A DNA stretch of 43,598 nucleotides from contig JAAERN010000075.1 in the NCBI GenBank assembly GCA_024230295.1, positions 1 to 43,598 of the forward strand. The letters are read 5' to 3'. Source of the stretch: Planctomycetota bacterium. Its GTDB lineage: Bacteria > Planctomycetota > Phycisphaerae > Phycisphaerales > SM1A02. Shown piece after piece: positions 41,155 to 43,598 of the stretch. Both the position numbers and the translations under genes were made by a program. The stretch's first letter is position 1. Every line of letters starts with the position of its first letter. A model generated the notes under the pieces. The model saw only the letters and a list, made by a program, of their open reading frames with translations. It had not been told where the DNA came from and did no database searches.

Positions 41155-42081
41155 ATGGCCATCATCATCGACGAAACGAAGAAGGTGATCGTGCAGGGCA
41201 TTACTGGCCGCGAGGGCCGCGCCCGCACGCGGCTCATGCGAGAGTTCGGTACCAATGTGGTCGGCGGCTGCACTCCCGGTAAGGGTGGGCAGGAGGTCGA
41301 GGGCATTCCCGTCTATGACACGGTGGCCGAAGTGGTGGATGCGTCTGGGGGAATCGATGTCTCGGTCGTCTTCGTGCCTGCCAGACTTGTGAAAGGGGCT
41401 GCAGTCGAAGCATTCGAGGCGGGTGTCAAACTCGTCATGCTTGTGCCAGACCGCGTGCCGCTGTGGGACGCGATGGCGATTGCCGAGTGCGGTGCCGCGA
41501 ACGATGCCGAGTTCATCGGTCCCAACACGCTGGGCGTCATCAGCCCCGGCCGCGCCGTCATCGGCATGATTGGCGGCAGGGCTGACTCCGCGAAGCAGTG
41601 GTTCAACGAGCCGATCCAGGGCAAAACCGTTGGCGTCATGAGCCGCTCCGGAGGCATGTCCAGCAGTTGCGGGTATTACCTCAGCCGCGCGGGGCTCGGC
41701 ATTTCGACGATCTGCCACGTCGGTGGCGACTCGGTACTCGGGCTCACTTTCCCCGAGGTGGCACTCAAGTTCCAGGACGATGCTGAGACCGAGGCGATCG
41801 TGCTCTTCGGCGAGATCGGTGGCTCGATGGAAGAGCGGCTTGCAGAACTGATGCAGGCGGGGCGAATTACCAAGCCGGTCGTCGCCTACATCGGCGGCAA
41901 GGCGGCGAAGGAAGGCACACGGTTCAGCCACGCGGGTGCCATTATCGAAGGCGATCGCGGCACGCACGCTGGTAAAGTCAGGGCGATCACCGAGGCCGGA
42001 GGCGTGGTTGTGGATGGGTTTGGCGATTTGCCGGAGGCTGCGTGCGCAGCCCTCGGCGTTGCTGTGGAGGCGAACCGATGA
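41155..42081 (+). CDS. SucD-like subunit of a citrate- or acyl-CoA ligase
   Basis: A 308-residue protein homologous to succinyl-CoA synthetase alpha and to the matching module of ATP-citrate lyase/CcsB. The CoA-binding Rossmann domain begins [19 protein letters not shown], with GCTPGKGG. The phosphohistidine is in RFSHAGAII, which shows it can carry the phosphoryl group. The middle motif [12 protein letters not shown] differs from the GPNCPG of true SucD and is closer to the citrate-using relatives. GGAGG lies 9 bases before the ATG. Its gene begins one base after the stop of the SucC-like gene and overlaps the lyase gene as ATGA, a tight three-gene unit. Confidence 0.88.
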   Translation: MAIIIDETKKVIVQGITGREGRARTRLMREFGTNVVGGCTPGKGGQEVEGIPVYDTVAEVVDASGGIDVSVVFVPARLVKGAAVEAFEAGVKLVMLVPDRVPLWDAMAIAECGAANDAEFIGPNTLGVISPGRAVIGMIGGRADSAKQWFNEPIQGKTVGVMSRSGGMSSSCGYYLSRAGLGISTICHVGGDSVLGLTFPEVALKFQDDAETEAIVLFGEIGGSMEERLAELMQAGRITKPVVAYIGGKAAKEGTRFSHAGAIIEGDRGTHAGKVRAITEAGGVVVDGFGDLPEAACAALGVAVEANR

Positions 42082-42854
42082 GCGAAATGTGGCAGACTGC
42101 AATTACCGAGATCGAGCCCAACAGCGTCCGAGTGCGCGGCTACGACATCGCGGAACTCATGGGGCGTGTGTCCTTCGGGCAGGCGGTATTCCTGATCCTG
42201 CGAGGCGACCTGCCCGATGAGGCAACAGGCAAACTGATGGAGGCGATCATCGTTTCGTCGATTGATCACGGCGCAACGCCGCCGTCTGTGATGGCCGCGA
42301 GAACCCTCGCCTCGACCGGCGCGACGCTCAGTGCTTCGGTCGGCGCAGGGATCATGTCGATCAACGCCCATCACGGCGGCGCGATCACAAACTGCGCGAA
42401 GCAGCTCGGTGCGATCAGTGACCGCGCGAGCCATGAGCACTGCAGCCTTGAGGACGCCGCTGCCAAGCAACTTGCCGACTGGAAGAAGGTGGGGACCCGC
42501 ATGAGCGGCTTCGGTCACCGCATTCACTCCGCCGATCCACGCACCGCAAGGCTCTTCGAACTCGCGCGTGAGGCAGGTGCCTTTGGCGATCATTGTCGGA
42601 CGGCCGAGGCGACCGAGGCGGTCTTCAAGGCGGGAGGCAAGTCGCTGCCGATCAACGTCGATGGCGCCATCGGCGCCGTGCTGGCCGATCTCGGCTTCGA
42701 GCCAGAGGTCATGAACGGCCTCTTCATGATTGCGAGGGTTCCCGGACTGATTGCGCATGTACGTGAGGAACAGACACGCATGAAGCCGATGCGTGAGGTG
42801 GTCCCGGGCGGGCACCTGTATGACGGTCCGGGCAAGCGGTCGCTTCCGACGTGA
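42078..42854 (+). CDS. Citryl-CoA-lyase-like protein (short citrate synthase family)
   Basis: A 258-residue protein with the citrate synthase catalytic fold but lacking the long N-terminal helical part of real citrate synthases (about 430 residues); the length matches stand-alone citryl-CoA lyases such as those of Aquificales. The three catalytic positions are recognisable: His in NAHHGGAI, His in SGFGHRIH..DPR and Asp in PINVDGAI. IARVPGLIAHVREE is the usual C-terminal helix. With the two upstream subunits it would split citrate, CoA and ATP into acetyl-CoA and oxaloacetate. It overlaps both neighbours by 4 bases. An alternative C-C lyase on another CoA ester cannot be ruled out from sequence. 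Confidence 0.85.
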   Translation: MSEMWQTAITEIEPNSVRVRGYDIAELMGRVSFGQAVFLILRGDLPDEATGKLMEAIIVSSIDHGATPPSVMAARTLASTGATLSASVGAGIMSINAHHGGAITNCAKQLGAISDRASHEHCSLEDAAAKQLADWKKVGTRMSGFGHRIHSADPRTARLFELAREAGAFGDHCRTAEATEAVFKAGGKSLPINVDGAIGAVLADLGFEPEVMNGLFMIARVPGLIAHVREEQTRMKPMREVVPGGHLYDGPGKRSLPT

Positions 42855-43552
42855 GTACGCCAGCCGCCATCGAGACTGCCAGGCTGGTGCTACGCCCCTT
42901 CGGGGCGGCGGATGGTCTCGACGTGCAGCGGATCGCCGGTGATGAACGCGTGGCCAGAGAGATTTCCCTCATTCCGCATCCCTATCCTGACGGGGTGGCT
43001 CAGGCTTGGATTGCCACGCACGAGTCGTCCGAAGCAGCGGGGCGAACGTTCGTACGGGCTATTACGTGTAAGGATACGGGCGCCCTGCTGGGATGCATCG
43101 AACTGGCTCGCACCGGTTTCCTTCACAGCGCCGAGTTGGGCTACTGGCTCGGCGTGGACCATTGGGGGCAAGGAATTGTCACCGAGGCAGCCGAGGCGTT
43201 CGTCGCCTGGGCGTTTAAGAAGACCAGTTTCGAGCGGGTGCAATCCCGCCATGCCACGAGCAACCCTGCCTCGGGTCGCATCTTGCAGAAGATCGGAATG
43301 CGCCGGGAGGGCATCGCCAGTCGCATGCTGCAGGGCTTGCTCGATCACTGCTTTGACCAGATCGGACTGCATCGTATCTGGGCTGAGACATTCGTTGACA
43401 ATGAACCTTCACGGCGGCTTCTGGATCGCAACGGATTCTCCTTCGAGGGCGTCAAGCGGCAGGCGTACCTCAAGGAAGATCGGTACCTTGACACGGACAT
43501 GTGGGCAATGCTGGCCACGGACCCACGCCCTTGGAAGGAGCAAACCTCATGA
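42851..43552 (+). CDS. GNAT acetyltransferase (RimJ/RimL type) with duplicated C-terminal half
   Basis: A 233-residue acetyltransferase; RimJ/RimL relatives are usually about 180. ETARLVLRPF is the typical start, and YWLGVDHWGQGIVTEA contains the acetyl-CoA pyrophosphate loop (Gly-x-Gly near 107-110). Residues 112-158 (AWAFKKTSFERVQSRHAT, NPASGRILQKIGMRREG) are followed by a second, related copy at 159-222 (LLDHCFDQIGLHRIWAET, NEPSRRLLDRNGFSFEG, then the normal ending AYL...DTDMWAML). The C-terminal helix-strand unit is therefore present twice. The start GTG overlaps the lyase stop and the stop overlaps the next ATG. The substrate (a protein N-terminus or a small molecule) is unknown. Confidence 0.85.
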   Translation: MSTPAAIETARLVLRPFGAADGLDVQRIAGDERVAREISLIPHPYPDGVAQAWIATHESSEAAGRTFVRAITCKDTGALLGCIELARTGFLHSAELGYWLGVDHWGQGIVTEAAEAFVAWAFKKTSFERVQSRHATSNPASGRILQKIGMRREGIASRMLQGLLDHCFDQIGLHRIWAETFVDNEPSRRLLDRNGFSFEGVKRQAYLKEDRYLDTDMWAMLATDPRPWKEQTS

Positions 43553-43598
43553 GTTACGGCGTTGCTGAGATCGCGGACCTGTTTCCTAATCTGATGGA
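43549..43598 (+). CDS. Start of a further gene in the operon, truncated by window end
   Basis: An ATG at 43549 in an ATGA overlap with the GNAT stop, with GGAAGGAG 8 bases upstream, opens a frame reading MSYGVAEIADLFPNLM to the window edge. The strong ribosome-binding site and the overlap pattern shared with its neighbours make it very likely to be a real gene. Sixteen residues are too few to name a product. Confidence 0.7.
   Translation, partial: MSYGVAEIADLFPNLM

Noticed and set aside
41056-42102. 348-codon open frame on the minus strand across the SucD-like gene
   Set aside because: It spans the SucD-like gene and two operon junctions. Its composition is His/Arg/Asp-rich without any motif, typical of an antisense frame.
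42078-42854. Truncated citrate synthase pseudogene
   Set aside because: All three catalytic positions are kept, the frame is intact with coupled neighbours, and the length equals stand-alone citryl-CoA lyases.
42851-43552. Frameshift or two overlapping GNAT genes
   Set aside because: The two half-copies are in one continuous frame with no internal stop or start that would separate them, so an internal duplication is simpler.
1-43598. CRISPR array, insertion sequence, prophage or integron
   Set aside because: No regularly spaced repeats with unique spacers, no transposase or integrase, and no terminal inverted repeats with target duplication were seen. The three tRNA genes have no attached integrase gene or evident attachment-site duplication.

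Overview
The window is a gene-dense, high-GC stretch of bacterial chromosome with a Gram-negative, lipopolysaccharide-type envelope (kdsB, murE/murF/mraY, lipoprotein signals). A secreted protein ending in a VPAPGALALLG...GRRRRR sorting tail, the fused and TPR-rich protein style, and the combination of hpnCDE squalene genes with peptidoglycan genes point to a planctomycete of the Phycisphaerae/Phycisphaerales type. That placement is inferred from protein style; no rRNA gene is present. I see no transposase, integrase, phage gene or CRISPR array.

Layout, left to right: a partial tRNA-Ser; a small lipoprotein facing a ROK sugar kinase; ettA back to back with a NapH/NosR-like membrane Fe-S protein; a Sel1-repeat lipoprotein; tRNA-Glu with an intrinsic terminator; a PEP-CTERM-like secreted protein with its own promoter and terminator; tRNA-Met; kdsB-pyrG (CMP-Kdo synthesis and CTP supply) and a TPR protein on the minus strand; then a plus-strand run def-fmt-(HExxH protein)-queA-murE-murF-mraY linking translation start/tRNA modification to peptidoglycan precursors. 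A minus-strand block follows (rluD, a YfgM-like anchored protein, an APH-type kinase), divergent from a HAD phosphatase gene coupled to a 1116-residue protein that looks like a long-form indolepyruvate ferredoxin oxidoreductase stripped of its TPP and Fe-S ligands.

Next come ispH-rlmN (minus), divergent from hpnC-hpnD-hpnE (plus; farnesyl-PP to squalene). A secreted prolyl oligopeptidase and the operon hutH-hutU-hutI-map (histidine degradation plus methionine aminopeptidase) lie on the minus strand. The right end is a plus-strand operon: a membrane protein, then a SucC-like subunit, a SucD-like subunit and a citryl-CoA-lyase-like protein (together the three modules of ATP-citrate lyase as separate genes), a GNAT with an internal duplication, and the start of one more gene.

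Organisation is very compact. Twelve neighbouring gene pairs share a 4-base ATGA or GTGA stop/start overlap, and all five convergent gene pairs lie within 25 bp or overlap, with no hairpin terminator between them. The most notable items are the citrate-cleavage-type operon with its extended SucC-like subunit and the apparently catalytically dead indolepyruvate-oxidoreductase relative.
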